Shown piece by piece: positions 43,628-52,936 of a stretch of 64,000 bases of DNA. Location of the stretch: the NCBI RefSeq assembly GCF_000426725.1, contig NZ_KE384561.1, positions 289,092 through 353,091 on the forward strand, written 5' to 3'. The position numbers and the translations under genes are program-made. The DNA is from Sporocytophaga myxococcoides DSM 11118. GTDB taxonomy: Bacteria; Bacteroidota; Bacteroidia; Cytophagales; Cytophagaceae. Numbering within the stretch: the stretch's first letter is position 1; each line of letters begins with the position of its first letter. The notes beneath the pieces were generated by a model. The model was not told where the DNA came from and searched no databases. It was given only the letters and a program-made list of their open reading frames with translations.

Positions 43628-44725
43628 TTAAAGCTGTTTAAGGATATTTACTATCTGCCCGGAAGCATCTCCTGTTCCATAAACATTAAGATTTTCAAGT
43701 GGCTTCAAAGATTCTACTTTTTTTATAGCACACTCTATTGCTTCATGTTCGACAGGAACATTTAAAATATTAGGAGTTACAAGCCTTCCCTTTTGCCTGT
43801 CTCCGAGATTGATAACGTATTTTGGAAAAAATGAAGCCTCGACAAATCCACTAGATGTATTTCCCAGCATAAAAGCACAATGCTTCATGCAAGATAAATA
43901 TCCCAATGCTCCGAAAGATTCCACCTCTATTGCATTTTCAGCGTGAACAATAAAATCCTTTAACCTAGACCTGATCATATTTCCCATTGTATCAGTATTG
44001 GGCATGGTAATGACCAATTGGTATTTACTACAATTTGCCAAGGCCTTTATAACCTCATTGATGAAAATTTCATTTTTTTCAAAAGAAACTGTTTCTGGAT
44101 GGAATGTTATAAGTATTGTAGGTTTGGACAGATCTATATTGAATTTTTCTTTAAACTCTTCAGGAGAAAAGAGTTTCATATTTTTCAGGTTGTCTATGCT
44201 TAGAGCACCTACATTATAAGTATGTTCTTCTGAACCTGTAATTTCGATAACTCTTTTCTTATAAATATCTGTAGACACAAAATGAAATGTAGACATTAAT
44301 GTAATAGAATGCCTATAAACATTATCTATTGCGCCAAGCGTTGTTTCTCCTCCGGATATGTGTGCAACTTTGATATTAAAGGGAGTTGTAGCACTTACAG
44401 CTGCAAACATTTCATATCGGTCTCCCAATGCAAATACAAGATCAAATTTATGCTCACTCCAAAGCTTAGAAAACTTTTCTATGGTATCACCTATGGAAAA
44501 CGCTATATCAGAGGGACTGTCACCTTCAGGAACGGTAGGAATCTGATGCTTTACCTCAAATCCGTCTGTTTCTATGCAGCTAAGCGTATATCCATGAGCA
44601 ACAGACAAATGTGTTCCAAAAGCTATAATTTCAAGATCAAAGAAAGGATCTTCCTTTAATAATTTCAACAAAGGATAATAGATGCCATAATCGGCTCTGG
44701 AACTGGTGAGTACAGCTATTTTCAT
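43628..44725 (-). CDS. legG: Hydrolysing UDP/GDP-sugar 2-epimerase (LegG/NeuC family)
   Basis: 365 residues. NeuC-type features: LTSSRADYGIYYPLLK, LGDRYEMFAAVSA, HISGGETTLGAIDNVYRHSIT and FMLGNTSSGFVEASFF. It releases the nucleotide and yields a free 2-epimerised sugar (6-deoxy-ManNAc-type) for LegI. It overlaps the end of legI by 4 bp (ATGA), consistent with coupled synthesis. Confidence 0.9.
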   Translation of the reverse strand: MKIAVLTSSRADYGIYYPLLKLLKEDPFFDLEIIAFGTHLSVAHGYTLSCIETDGFEVKHQIPTVPEGDSPSDIAFSIGDTIEKFSKLWSEHKFDLVFALGDRYEMFAAVSATTPFNIKVAHISGGETTLGAIDNVYRHSITLMSTFHFVSTDIYKKRVIEITGSEEHTYNVGALSIDNLKNMKLFSPEEFKEKFNIDLSKPTILITFHPETVSFEKNEIFINEVIKALANCSKYQLVITMPNTDTMGNMIRSRLKDFIVHAENAIEVESFGALGYLSCMKHCAFMLGNTSSGFVEASFFPKYVINLGDRQKGRLVTPNILNVPVEHEAIECAIKKVESLKPLENLNVYGTGDASGQIVNILKQL

Positions 44726-45741
44726 CCGATATCCTTCCAGTTTAATTTATCATCCTCGCTCATAGACTTCAGTATTTTTTTTCCAATCACTTTATCCATT
44801 TCCATCGGGCTGATACCATCTCCAGGTCTTTTCATAATTAAGTCCCCTTCTTCAAGTACATGACCAGCAGGCAGGTTTTTCAAAATATGAATGCTTTTTC
44901 TGGCAATTCCGATGTTCTTTTTTTCAGATTCAGAAGGTGTTTTAATTCCATCTCCCAGAGCTATTTCAATGTTTCTTATAGCAGTGACCATCGCATTCAA
45001 TTCCTCCGGTTCAAGGGAAGATTGATGATCCGGGCCTTCCATATTTCTATCCAGTGTAAAATGCTTTTCTATAATGGTCGCACCAAGGGCTGTTGCAGCA
45101 ATTGGAATTTCAATACCATTGGTATGGTCAGAATATCCTATAGCTACATTCAACTCTTTCTGGATTGTTAGCATTGCATTTAAATTGACATCTTTCATTG
45201 GTGTAGGATATTCTGTTGTGCAATGCAGAACGGTAAGGTGCTCCTTTTTAAGGCCACTGCTCAACAAAACTTCCATAGCAGTTTTAACCTCCTCAAGATT
45301 TGCCATCCCCGTTGAAAGAATGATCTTCTCGAAGTTTTTAGCCATCTTCCTGAGGTATGGCAGATTTGTTAATTCACCAGAAGGTATTTTACCAATATTA
45401 ATTCCAAGATCTTTTAACAAGTCAATACTTTGCAAATCAAAAGGGGTAGAAAGAAATTGAATTGGTTTGGTCTCGCAATATTCTTGTAAAATATGATGGT
45501 GTGTTTCATTCAGTTCAAGCCTCTTTAGCATTTCATATTGGCCTTCATCTGAACCAGTCATTTTCTTCTGATATTCGGCTTTCTCTGATTTTTTACTTGT
45601 AATCGTTGATGCCTTAAAAGTCTGAAATTTTATTATATCAGCACCGGCTTCAAAAGCTTTATCAATGAGTTTTTTAGCAATATCTATGCTTCCGTTGTGA
45701 TTAACTCCTGCTTCGGCAATGATTAAAATTGATGGTTTCAT
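44722..45741 (-). CDS. legI: Nonulosonic acid synthase (LegI/NeuB family)
   Basis: 339 residues. NeuB barrel with AEAGVNHNGSIDIAKKLID (N-terminus), IKFQTFKAS, IPSGELTNLPYL, TEYPTPMKDVNL and GYSDHTNGIEIPIAATALGA...EKHFTLDRNMEGPDHQSSLEP; C-terminal SAF antifreeze-like domain (about 283-339). Condenses the 2-epimerised sugar with phosphoenolpyruvate. The NeuB family cannot separate sialic from legionaminic by sequence alone, but the neighbours favour legionaminic acid. Confidence 0.92.
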   Translation of the reverse strand: MKPSILIIAEAGVNHNGSIDIAKKLIDKAFEAGADIIKFQTFKASTITSKKSEKAEYQKKMTGSDEGQYEMLKRLELNETHHHILQEYCETKPIQFLSTPFDLQSIDLLKDLGINIGKIPSGELTNLPYLRKMAKNFEKIILSTGMANLEEVKTAMEVLLSSGLKKEHLTVLHCTTEYPTPMKDVNLNAMLTIQKELNVAIGYSDHTNGIEIPIAATALGATIIEKHFTLDRNMEGPDHQSSLEPEELNAMVTAIRNIEIALGDGIKTPSESEKKNIGIARKSIHILKNLPAGHVLEEGDLIMKRPGDGISPMEMDKVIGKKILKSMSEDDKLNWKDIG

Positions 45742-45762
45742 TTAATAAAATAAATGTAATAC

Positions 45763-46395
45763 TCATTTATGAAAAACTGCAGGATTTCCTATGTAAACAC
45801 CTTCCTCAAGCAGATCCTTAACTACCGTAGAATGCCCTCCGACCACTATATTCGATGCAATTGAAATGCCATGGAAGGCCATTACCGAACTTGCAATAAA
45901 ACAATTATCCCCTACTTTAACACCTCCGTTCAGCACAGCATTGGTTGAAATATGACAATGGTTTCCAATCTTCACGTCATGTTCAATTATTGCCCTTGTA
46001 TTAATTATTACATTATCTCCTATCTCTGAAGAGGCATTTAATATACAACCATGCATTACAATTGTACCTTCCCCGATTTTAGCATACTTTGAGACAATTG
46101 CTGTTGCAGCTATAATGGTGGCTAGTTTTCCACCTTCTTGTTTTATCGAATTATAAAGTTTAATTCTTAATGCCGGAGATTTGAACTGCCCAATTGTAAT
46201 TAAAAATTCAAATCCCTTTTGTGCCAGTTCAGGAATAAGCTCATCTCCACCTAAAATAGGATACTCTAGAATAGTCTCTCCTTTAGTAAAATCCTTTTCA
46301 AGAATACCTTTTATCTCATAGCTTCCGCCTGATTCTATCACGTCTATGCAAGATTTGCAATGACCTCCGCCACCTATGAGAATAAGTTTTTTCAA
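45763..46395 (-). CDS. Hexapeptide-repeat acetyltransferase (LegH/NeuD/PglD-like)
   Basis: 210 residues. Rossmann-like N-terminal part (LILIGGGGHCKSCIDVIES, 3-21) followed by left-handed beta-helix hexapeptide repeats (about 95-205; IGEGTIVMHGCILNASSEIGDNVIINTRAIIEHDVKIG). This is the PglD/NeuD layout, which acetylates the amino-sugar made by LegC. H131 region (IEHDVKIG) corresponds to the catalytic His of that family. Placed 3 bp after legC. Confidence 0.88.
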   Translation of the reverse strand: MKKLILIGGGGHCKSCIDVIESGGSYEIKGILEKDFTKGETILEYPILGGDELIPELAQKGFEFLITIGQFKSPALRIKLYNSIKQEGGKLATIIAATAIVSKYAKIGEGTIVMHGCILNASSEIGDNVIINTRAIIEHDVKIGNHCHISTNAVLNGGVKVGDNCFIASSVMAFHGISIASNIVVGGHSTVVKDLLEEGVYIGNPAVFHK

Positions 46396-46398
46396 ATT

Positions 46399-47538
46399 TT
46401 ATAATCCCGAATAAAAGTCTTTAACAAATTGAATAACCTGACTCACCTCTTCATTCTTAATGGATGTTGAACAAGGAAGACTCACACATGCCCGATAAAC
46501 ATCCTGTGAAATATCATTATGGGTAAAATAAAGATCTTTTTCCATCATTGGCAATCGATTCATTGGTACCCAAAATGATCTTGCTTCTACACCTTTTGAT
46601 TTTAGATAAGCTATTAGCTCTGCTTTATGCGGAACTTTGACAGTAAACAACCAATGATTGGGCTCCACTCCTTCAATTACCTCCTGAGTTTTAAATCCTT
46701 GAATAAAAGACAACTCATTTTTATACATCTGAGCTACCTCTTTTTTCCTTTGGATAAACACATCTAATTGCTCCATTTGGGCAACTCCCATGGCTGCCAG
46801 AATATTTACAAGCCTGTAGTTATATCCGGTTTCATCATGATAATATTCATTAGGGTCAGCTTTTGCCTGAGTGGTGAGATGTTTTGCCTTTGTTGCAAGC
46901 TTCTCATCACTGGTAAGGATCATTCCTCCTCCTCCCGTAGAAATAATTTTATTACCATTGAAGCTACTGGTTCCGAATAAACCAAAGGTACCAGCATGTT
47001 TGCCTCTAAACTTGCTGCCTAAAGCTTCAGTTGAATCTTCAACAATTATCAGTCTGTATGTTTGAGCGATTCTGATAAATTGATCCATGTCACACATATT
47101 GCCCAGCACATGAACAGGTACAATTGCACTAATCCTTCTGTTTAATTTTTTATGGTAACTAAATCCTTCTCTTATTTCAGTTTGCGTTTGAAGAAATTCC
47201 TCAAGCAATCCGAGATCCATTTGCCAGGTGTTGCTGTCTACATCTATCATGACAGGATCAGCCCCAGTATACTTTATTGCATTGGCAGTAGCGACAAAAG
47301 TAATATTAGGAATGATAATCAAATCTCCTCTCTCGACACCGGCCAACTGGAGACTTATATGAAGCGCTGCAGTACCGTTGGAAGTAGCAATAGCATACTT
47401 TGCTCCGGTATATTCAGCAAGAGTTTTCTCAAATTTAGTTACATAACTGCCAACAGAAGATACCCAATTGGTATCAAGACATTCTTTGATGTATGTCCAT
47501 TCATTTCCTGAAATATTTGGTACTGAAAGAGGGATCAT
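46399..47538 (-). CDS. legC: LegC-type sugar aminotransferase
   Basis: 379 residues of the DegT/DnrJ/EryC1/StrS fold. PLP-lysine K197 in TSSFNGNKIISTGGGGM, with VEDSTEALGSKFRGK (aspartate D168 binding the pyridine nitrogen) and a C-terminal sugar-binding region. Transfers an amino group to the 4-keto sugar formed by LegB. 47 bp downstream of legB and 3 bp before the acetyltransferase. Confidence 0.92.
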   Translation of the reverse strand: MIPLSVPNISGNEWTYIKECLDTNWVSSVGSYVTKFEKTLAEYTGAKYAIATSNGTAALHISLQLAGVERGDLIIIPNITFVATANAIKYTGADPVMIDVDSNTWQMDLGLLEEFLQTQTEIREGFSYHKKLNRRISAIVPVHVLGNMCDMDQFIRIAQTYRLIIVEDSTEALGSKFRGKHAGTFGLFGTSSFNGNKIISTGGGGMILTSDEKLATKAKHLTTQAKADPNEYYHDETGYNYRLVNILAAMGVAQMEQLDVFIQRKKEVAQMYKNELSFIQGFKTQEVIEGVEPNHWLFTVKVPHKAELIAYLKSKGVEARSFWVPMNRLPMMEKDLYFTHNDISQDVYRACVSLPCSTSIKNEEVSQVIQFVKDFYSGL

Positions 47539-47585
47539 TTTTAGAATTGCTTCAAAGAAGCTTTTTCAATTTACTTAGTTTAAAA

Positions 47586-48584
47586 TCAAATATTATAGAT
47601 ATCAATCTTATATCTCGCCAGATTAGATGCTTCCGAAAACCATTTAATAGTCTCTGCCAATCCGGAATCCAAGGTATAATCAGGCTTCCAATTGGTTAGT
47701 TCCTTAATTTTCTTGTTACTACCGAACAAGCGCTCTACCTCACTTTTTTCAGGTCTGAAACGCTGCTCGTCAGTAATAATTTTCGCTTTCCCGTTGATCT
47801 GACTGATGAGCTTTTGCGCTAAATCTCCTACAGAAATCTCTTCCTGCATTGCTATGTTCACCTCTTCACCAATGGTTGCATCAGCCTTTGCAATCTCAAT
47901 AAATCCTTTTGCTGTATCCTTAACAAATAACAAATCTCTTGTCGGATGCAGGGAGCCAAGCTTGATCTCATTTTTACCTGCAAGCAGTTGAGTGATAATT
48001 GTAGGAATTACAGCCCTTGCTGACTGTCTGGGACCATAAGTATTAAATGGACGAACAACAGTTACAGGTACTCCAAAGCTTCTGTAAAATGAATCTGCTA
48101 TGTAATCGGCTCCGATTTTGGTGGCAGAATATGGTGATTGTCCCTGGCGGGCATGTTTTTCATCTATAGGAACATAAAGAGCAGTTCCATACACTTCTGA
48201 AGTTGAAGTTACCAATACCCTCTCAACACCAAGTTCTTTAGCAGCTTGAACAATATTAAGAGTACCTTTTACATTAGTATCGATATAAGTATCCGGAGAA
48301 TGATAACTGTAAGGAATAGCAATAAGTGCTGCAAGGTGAAAAACAACTTCGATATCTTTCATTGCATTTTTTACTCCATGCGGATCTCTTATATCTCCTG
48401 CAATTATTTCAAGTTGAGCAAGTTTTTCTTTAGGAAATGCATCAAGCCATCCCCAGGAGTTAAATGAGTTGTAATATACAAATGCCCTGACCTTGCAACC
48501 TTCTTCCAATAACTTTTCCACCAGGTGACTTCCGATAAACCCGTCTGCTCCCGTAATCAGGACTTTCTTGTTTTTTAACTCCAT
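47586..48584 (-). CDS. legB: NAD-dependent 4,6-dehydratase LegB
   Basis: 332 residues. Extended SDR: NAD motif ITGADGFIGSH (10-20), active-site STSEVYGTALYVPI and PYSATKIGADYI (YxxxK). Length and composition match LegB, which converts the nucleotide-activated HexNAc to the 4-keto-6-deoxy sugar. Opening gene of the minus-strand operon that runs to 37322; no clear promoter box is visible upstream, although an AT-rich 5' region is present. Confidence 0.92.
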   Translation of the reverse strand: MELKNKKVLITGADGFIGSHLVEKLLEEGCKVRAFVYYNSFNSWGWLDAFPKEKLAQLEIIAGDIRDPHGVKNAMKDIEVVFHLAALIAIPYSYHSPDTYIDTNVKGTLNIVQAAKELGVERVLVTSTSEVYGTALYVPIDEKHARQGQSPYSATKIGADYIADSFYRSFGVPVTVVRPFNTYGPRQSARAVIPTIITQLLAGKNEIKLGSLHPTRDLLFVKDTAKGFIEIAKADATIGEEVNIAMQEEISVGDLAQKLISQINGKAKIITDEQRFRPEKSEVERLFGSNKKIKELTNWKPDYTLDSGLAETIKWFSEASNLARYKIDIYNI

Positions 48585-48931
48585 TTTGTCTTTAAACTAT
48601 TGACTCAAAAATTTTTATCTAGACCTAAGGTGAACTCTCTGCCAAATGTGATAGTTTCAAATTTAAGCAAGGAATTCAATCCTCCATAAGTTCACCCTTT
48701 GTAAGAGAGTAAACTTACAAATTTTGAATAAAATTCGCTCTTCTATTCAGATTTAAATAATTCTTCTTCTCTTATTCCCCATAGAATTCAATTCTTTGGG
48801 GCAGGTAAAAACGAATTGGAATACAGGAAAGCAGATTCGACGATTTTCATTACTTAAATTACTTTTAAGTAAATGTATTACCTTTGCCTTCAGTCTCATA
48901 TGGTAAGTTACAAAAGTACATTAAATTAATT
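48585..48931. other. 347-bp divergent control region between legB and a glycosyltransferase
   Basis: No gene supported. An inverted repeat GGTGAACT/AGTTCACC (48629-48636, 48689-48696) lies here and the plus-side -7 box is at 48879-48886. The rest is AT-rich. It must contain the start signals for the nonulosonic operon. Confidence 0.5.
48879..48886 (+). promoter_or_regulatory. Putative -7 box of the divergent glycosyltransferase gene
   Basis: TACCTTTG matches TAnnTTTG; the ATG at 48932 is 45 bp downstream. An in-frame start at 48884 overlaps this box and is therefore unlikely. No TTG -33 half at usual spacing. Confidence 0.4.
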
Positions 48932-50104
48932 ATGCCTGATAATAGTAGAAAAGAGAAGTGGGTAACAATTGTAAACAGACATTATCCTCCCAATCCTGGC
49001 ATAACTGGTGAATCGGCCTGGGACCTCGCTAAATATCTGATAGACCATTACAATATTCATGTACAAATAGTCCATGTTCTACGAAATGATGATGGCGGAG
49101 GTGCAGTCAGATCCCCTATTGGAAAAATCGTTTCAATTCCAACTTTATACAAAGGTAAAAATGAAGGCTTAAAATCTCTTGCAGGTTTTCTTGATGGTTT
49201 ATTTCTGATTATTAAAACCCTTTTTGTGAAAAAAGGACCTGTAATTTGCATGACCAGCCCTCCATTGTTACCATTTTGGGCTTCCATTTTTTTTGGAATA
49301 TTTCGTATAAAATGGATTTTCTGGTCAATGGATTTATTTCCTGAAGCTTTTGTAGCAAACAGGAAAATGAAAAGTAATTCTTTCCTTTATAGAATTATCA
49401 GATCCATTACTTATAACAACAAACCAGAGTTGCTGGTTTCATTAGGGCCCAAGCAGGCAGAATATATCCTGACAAATTATAAAAGGCCCCCTCTTGTTAC
49501 AGTGTTACCATGTGGCGTCTTTACAGATTATGAAAAAGACGAACAAATTCCTGAATGGAAAAAAGATGATGGCAAAATTTATTTTGGTTATTGCGGGAAT
49601 CTCGGAGCTCCACATTCGAAAAAATTTCTGAAAGAATTCATTGATACGTTTAATCCGGAAACACAACATTTAATCCTTGCTGTCTATGGACCAAAAGCTT
49701 CTGAAATACAAGAGTATGCAAAAGGGAAAGTTGGTATAACAATGCTTAAAAATGTACCAAGAAGTCAGCTACATTATATAGATATCCATCTTGTGAGTTT
49801 GCTTCCTGAGTTCAATCATACTGCTGTTCCTTCAAAAGCAATCAGTTCAATATGTACCGGAGGTACTGTTTTATTTTACGGAAATGAAGAAGCTGACACA
49901 TGGTTTATGCTTCGCAATGCATCCTGGCTGGTTGATATTAATAAAGATTTAAAAAATCAATTGACAAACTTTATTGAGAATATTTCAGCGGAAGAAGTAC
50001 TTGGAAAGAAAAAAGACTCAATAATACTTGCTGATCAGTTACATAAAATGGAAATATCAGCTTATCAGGAAATAGCGGATCATATAATCCGCTATCACCG
50101 GTGA
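48932..50104 (+). CDS. Glycosyltransferase (GT4-like)
   Basis: 390 residues from the ATG at 48932 (MPDNSRKEKWVTIVNRHYPP). N-terminal NRHYPPNPGITGESAWDLAKYLI and MTSPPLLPFWASIFFGIF resemble the acceptor side of GT4 enzymes; central VVTVLPCGVFTDYEKDE-like linker (LVTVLPCGVFTD) and donor part follow. The donor half lacks a well-conserved E-x7-E motif, so confidence in exact family is moderate. It is divergent from legB and convergent with the epimerase gene, with adjoining stops. Confidence 0.78.
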   Translation: MPDNSRKEKWVTIVNRHYPPNPGITGESAWDLAKYLIDHYNIHVQIVHVLRNDDGGGAVRSPIGKIVSIPTLYKGKNEGLKSLAGFLDGLFLIIKTLFVKKGPVICMTSPPLLPFWASIFFGIFRIKWIFWSMDLFPEAFVANRKMKSNSFLYRIIRSITYNNKPELLVSLGPKQAEYILTNYKRPPLVTVLPCGVFTDYEKDEQIPEWKKDDGKIYFGYCGNLGAPHSKKFLKEFIDTFNPETQHLILAVYGPKASEIQEYAKGKVGITMLKNVPRSQLHYIDIHLVSLLPEFNHTAVPSKAISSICTGGTVLFYGNEEADTWFMLRNASWLVDINKDLKNQLTNFIENISAEEVLGKKKDSIILADQLHKMEISAYQEIADHIIRYHR

Positions 50105-51172
50105 TTAAACTCTGCTTTTTAGACCATTAAAGATTTCTTCCAGCGTATTGGGCAGATCATATTTATAATTCCAGGCCGGATAGTGATTCTTAAATTTAGA
50201 TAAATCACTTATATACCAGATATGATCACCGACCCGTGAAGTATCGGAATATGAATAATTCATTTTCTTTCCAGTGATTTTTTCACAAATCAGAATTGCT
50301 TCTTTCATTGAACAATTGGCAAACCTTCCCCCCCCTGCGTTATATACCTCTCCCTGACCAGGGTTTTGATAAAAATGCCAGAACATATTAATCAGATCGT
50401 AACTGTGTATATTGTCTCTGACTTGTTTTCCTTTGTATCCGAAGATTGTATAATGCTCGCCGGTGATTGCACATTTCATCAGGTAGGAAAGAAATCCATG
50501 GAGCTGTGTGCCAGAGTGATTTGGCCCAGTAAGACAGCCTCCTCTGAAAACACCGGTTTTCATTCCAAAATATCTTCCATATTCCTGAACCAATATATCA
50601 GCAGACACTTTTGAAGCTCCAAAAATAGAATGAGTAGACTGGTCAATAGTCATCTGCTCGTCTATACCATTTTTGAAATACTGATGCTCTTCGCTTATTT
50701 CCCATCTATTTTCCAATTCCACAAGAGGAAGAAAATTTGGAGTGTCACCATATACCTTATTGGTGGAAGTGAAAATAAAGACCGCCTCTGCACAATATTT
50801 TCTGGTCATCTCCAGCATATTCAAGGTACCATTGGCATTTACAGTAAAATCTGTAAATGGCTCTTTTGCAGCCCAGTCGTGGCTTGGCTGTGCGGCCGTA
50901 TGCAAAACCAGTTTAATGTCTTTGCCATATTGAGCAAAAAGCTTATCTAATTCTTCCTGATTTCTTATATCAAGAGACTGATGAGTGTAATTGTGGTACG
51001 TAGTTTCTAGTCTTTGTCTGTTCCAATTGGTAGAAGCATTTTTGCCAAAAAAATACTGCCTCATATCATTGTCTATTCCTATTATAAGATCGAATTTATC
51101 GCTAAAAAAACCAACCGCTTCACTTCCAATCAATCCGGCAGAGCCCGTAATCACCGCTATATTCATATTCAA
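50105..51172 (-). CDS. CDP-paratose 2-epimerase-like NAD-dependent epimerase
   Basis: 355 residues, extended SDR: NAD motif [13 protein letters not shown] (9-21), [29 protein letters not shown] (with the conserved Lys; the usual Tyr of YxxxK is replaced by Phe in FGASK), and [35 protein letters not shown], a segment found in CDP-tyvelose/paratose 2-epimerases. That resemblance gives the name; the actual nucleotide sugar is unknown. Single gene, separated from pfkA by a long AT-rich gap. Confidence 0.82.
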   Translation of the reverse strand: MNMNIAVITGSAGLIGSEAVGFFSDKFDLIIGIDNDMRQYFFGKNASTNWNRQRLETTYHNYTHQSLDIRNQEELDKLFAQYGKDIKLVLHTAAQPSHDWAAKEPFTDFTVNANGTLNMLEMTRKYCAEAVFIFTSTNKVYGDTPNFLPLVELENRWEISEEHQYFKNGIDEQMTIDQSTHSIFGASKVSADILVQEYGRYFGMKTGVFRGGCLTGPNHSGTQLHGFLSYLMKCAITGEHYTIFGYKGKQVRDNIHSYDLINMFWHFYQNPGQGEVYNAGGGRFANCSMKEAILICEKITGKKMNYSYSDTSRVGDHIWYISDLSKFKNHYPAWNYKYDLPNTLEEIFNGLKSRV

Positions 51173-51843
51173 TACTTTATTTACTTTTCCTTGTCTTTGT
51201 TACTAAATTTCAGAATAGAGCTTCTAATTATACCTAAGCTTCAGTAGCCTTAGTGTGACGGACTATTTTGAAGGATACCATATAATATTATCTAACAAAG
51301 ACTTCCGTTGAATCTTATTTTAACAAAAAATTATATTATTTAATCCCCGAAAGATAATATATATTTTACATTTTACTCAAAGGTTATTGCCGATTTAGTC
51401 ATTAAACGCCTTTCCAAATTTTCATTAGAAAAGATTGAATCCTATACATCCCGATAAAACCAATCAGCAAAAATTATTAAATTATTACTTACCAACTATT
51501 TAAGAAATCAAGAAGCATTTTGGGAAATTTTAAATAGTATCCATTTCCTGAAAAAAAGAAAATAATGAATCAATATCCATAATTCATGAATAATTGAGAG
51601 CATTTTTCATAAAATGAAGATTAAATTCGGAGGCAAAATCACAAAATCATTCACTTATCTTATTTTTTATGAATAGCTTGATTTTTCAATTTTATTTAAA
51701 CACATTCGTTGAGGCTTAAAAAATAGACCTTGTGTATATATAATTGCTATGAAATTTCAGATTTATCGATTGTTATATTACAAGGATTTTAAAAACATAA
51801 TTTTTTTTCTTAAAATTGACCCAGAAAATATAGGTTATAAAGT
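51173..51843. other. 671-bp AT-rich gap without genes
   Basis: Stops occur in all frames at short distances. I see a 10-bp palindrome ATTCATGAAT around 51580-51600, TATAATTG (51739-51746, 7/8 to the -7 box, without a suitable -33) and many A/T runs. The pfkA leader probably starts within the last 120 bp. Nothing else can be supported. Confidence 0.55.
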
Positions 51844-52848
51844 ATGAAGAGAATTGCGGTTTTCACTTCCGGTGGTGATGCACCAGGTATGAACGCTTGT
51901 ATAAGAGCTGTAGTTAGATCAGCGCATTACTTTGGTTTAGAAGTATATGGAATTTTGAAAGGTTATGACGGAATGATCCATGGTAACCTTATCGAAATGG
52001 ATGACAGATCGGTTAGTAACATCATCCAAAGAGGTGGAACCATCTTAAAGTCAGCCAGAAGTGAAGAATTCAGAACTGTTGAGGGAAGAAAGAAAGCCTA
52101 CGAGAATATTAAAAAATTTGGTATCGACGGATTAGTTGGAATTGGAGGAAACGGAACATTTACCGGTGCGGAAATTTTTTACAATGAATATCAGATACCT
52201 TGCGTTGGAGCTCCTGGAACAATAGATAACGACCTTTATGGCACGGATTTTACTATCGGTTATGATACAGCAGTTAATACTGCTCTTTCAGCAATAGACA
52301 GAATCAGAGATACAGCGGATGCTCACGAAAGAATATTCTTTATTGAAGTTATGGGTCGTGACACAGGTTATATTGCAGTAAGATCTGCAATTGCAGGTGG
52401 AGCTGAAATGTCTGTAATGCCTGAGACTAAAAATTCAGTTAAAGAGGTAATCCAGAAGTTAAAACACGGAACAAGCCAGTCAAAAGCGTCTCACATTATC
52501 ATAGTTGCAGAAGGCCATGAAGTGGGAAGAGCTCAGAATATAGCTGATAAAGTAAAAAAAGAACTACCTGAACTTGATGCCAAAGTTACAACTTTAGGTC
52601 ACGTACAAAGAGGTGGAGCGCCTACAGCTGCAGATAGAGTGCTAGCCAGCAGATTAGGACTTGGCGCTGTTGAAGGATTAATAAAAGGAAAAACCAATGT
52701 GATGGCTGGGGTAATCAACAGAACATTGTGCTACACTCCATTCAAAGATACTATTACTAAGAAAAAGCCAATTAACAAAGAGCTCATTCGTATAGTTGAA
52801 ATTTTAAATGGCAGGAAATACCATAACATAGAAAGAGAAATTTTATAA
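51844..52848 (+). CDS. pfkA: 6-phosphofructokinase PfkA
   Basis: 334 residues. ATP-PFK motifs: FTSGGDAPGMNACIRAVVR (8-26), GAPGTIDNDLYGTDFTIGYDTA (catalytic D127 in TIDND), FIEVMGRDTGYIA, and HVQRGGAPTAADRVLASRLG. Gly at positions 104 and 124 (E. coli numbering) fits ATP rather than pyrophosphate use, yet position 103, which in E. coli PfkA is Asp and helps bind Mg-ATP, is Asn here (IGGNGTF). It commits fructose 6-phosphate to glycolysis. Followed by a strong terminator. Confidence 0.95.
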   Translation: MKRIAVFTSGGDAPGMNACIRAVVRSAHYFGLEVYGILKGYDGMIHGNLIEMDDRSVSNIIQRGGTILKSARSEEFRTVEGRKKAYENIKKFGIDGLVGIGGNGTFTGAEIFYNEYQIPCVGAPGTIDNDLYGTDFTIGYDTAVNTALSAIDRIRDTADAHERIFFIEVMGRDTGYIAVRSAIAGGAEMSVMPETKNSVKEVIQKLKHGTSQSKASHIIIVAEGHEVGRAQNIADKVKKELPELDAKVTTLGHVQRGGAPTAADRVLASRLGLGAVEGLIKGKTNVMAGVINRTLCYTPFKDTITKKKPINKELIRIVEILNGRKYHNIEREIL

Positions 52849-52851
52849 TAA

Positions 52852-52883
52852 AAAAAAGCCCCTGACCTGTCGGGGGCTTTTTT
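52852..52883 (+). terminator. pfkA terminator
   Basis: AAAAAAGCCCC...GGGGGCTTTTTT hairpin (arms 52852-52862 and 52873-52883). Confidence 0.88.
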
Positions 52884-52936
52884 GTTACTCTCAGAGACGC
52901 TATGAATGGCATCTCAAAACCTTATAATGATTCACT

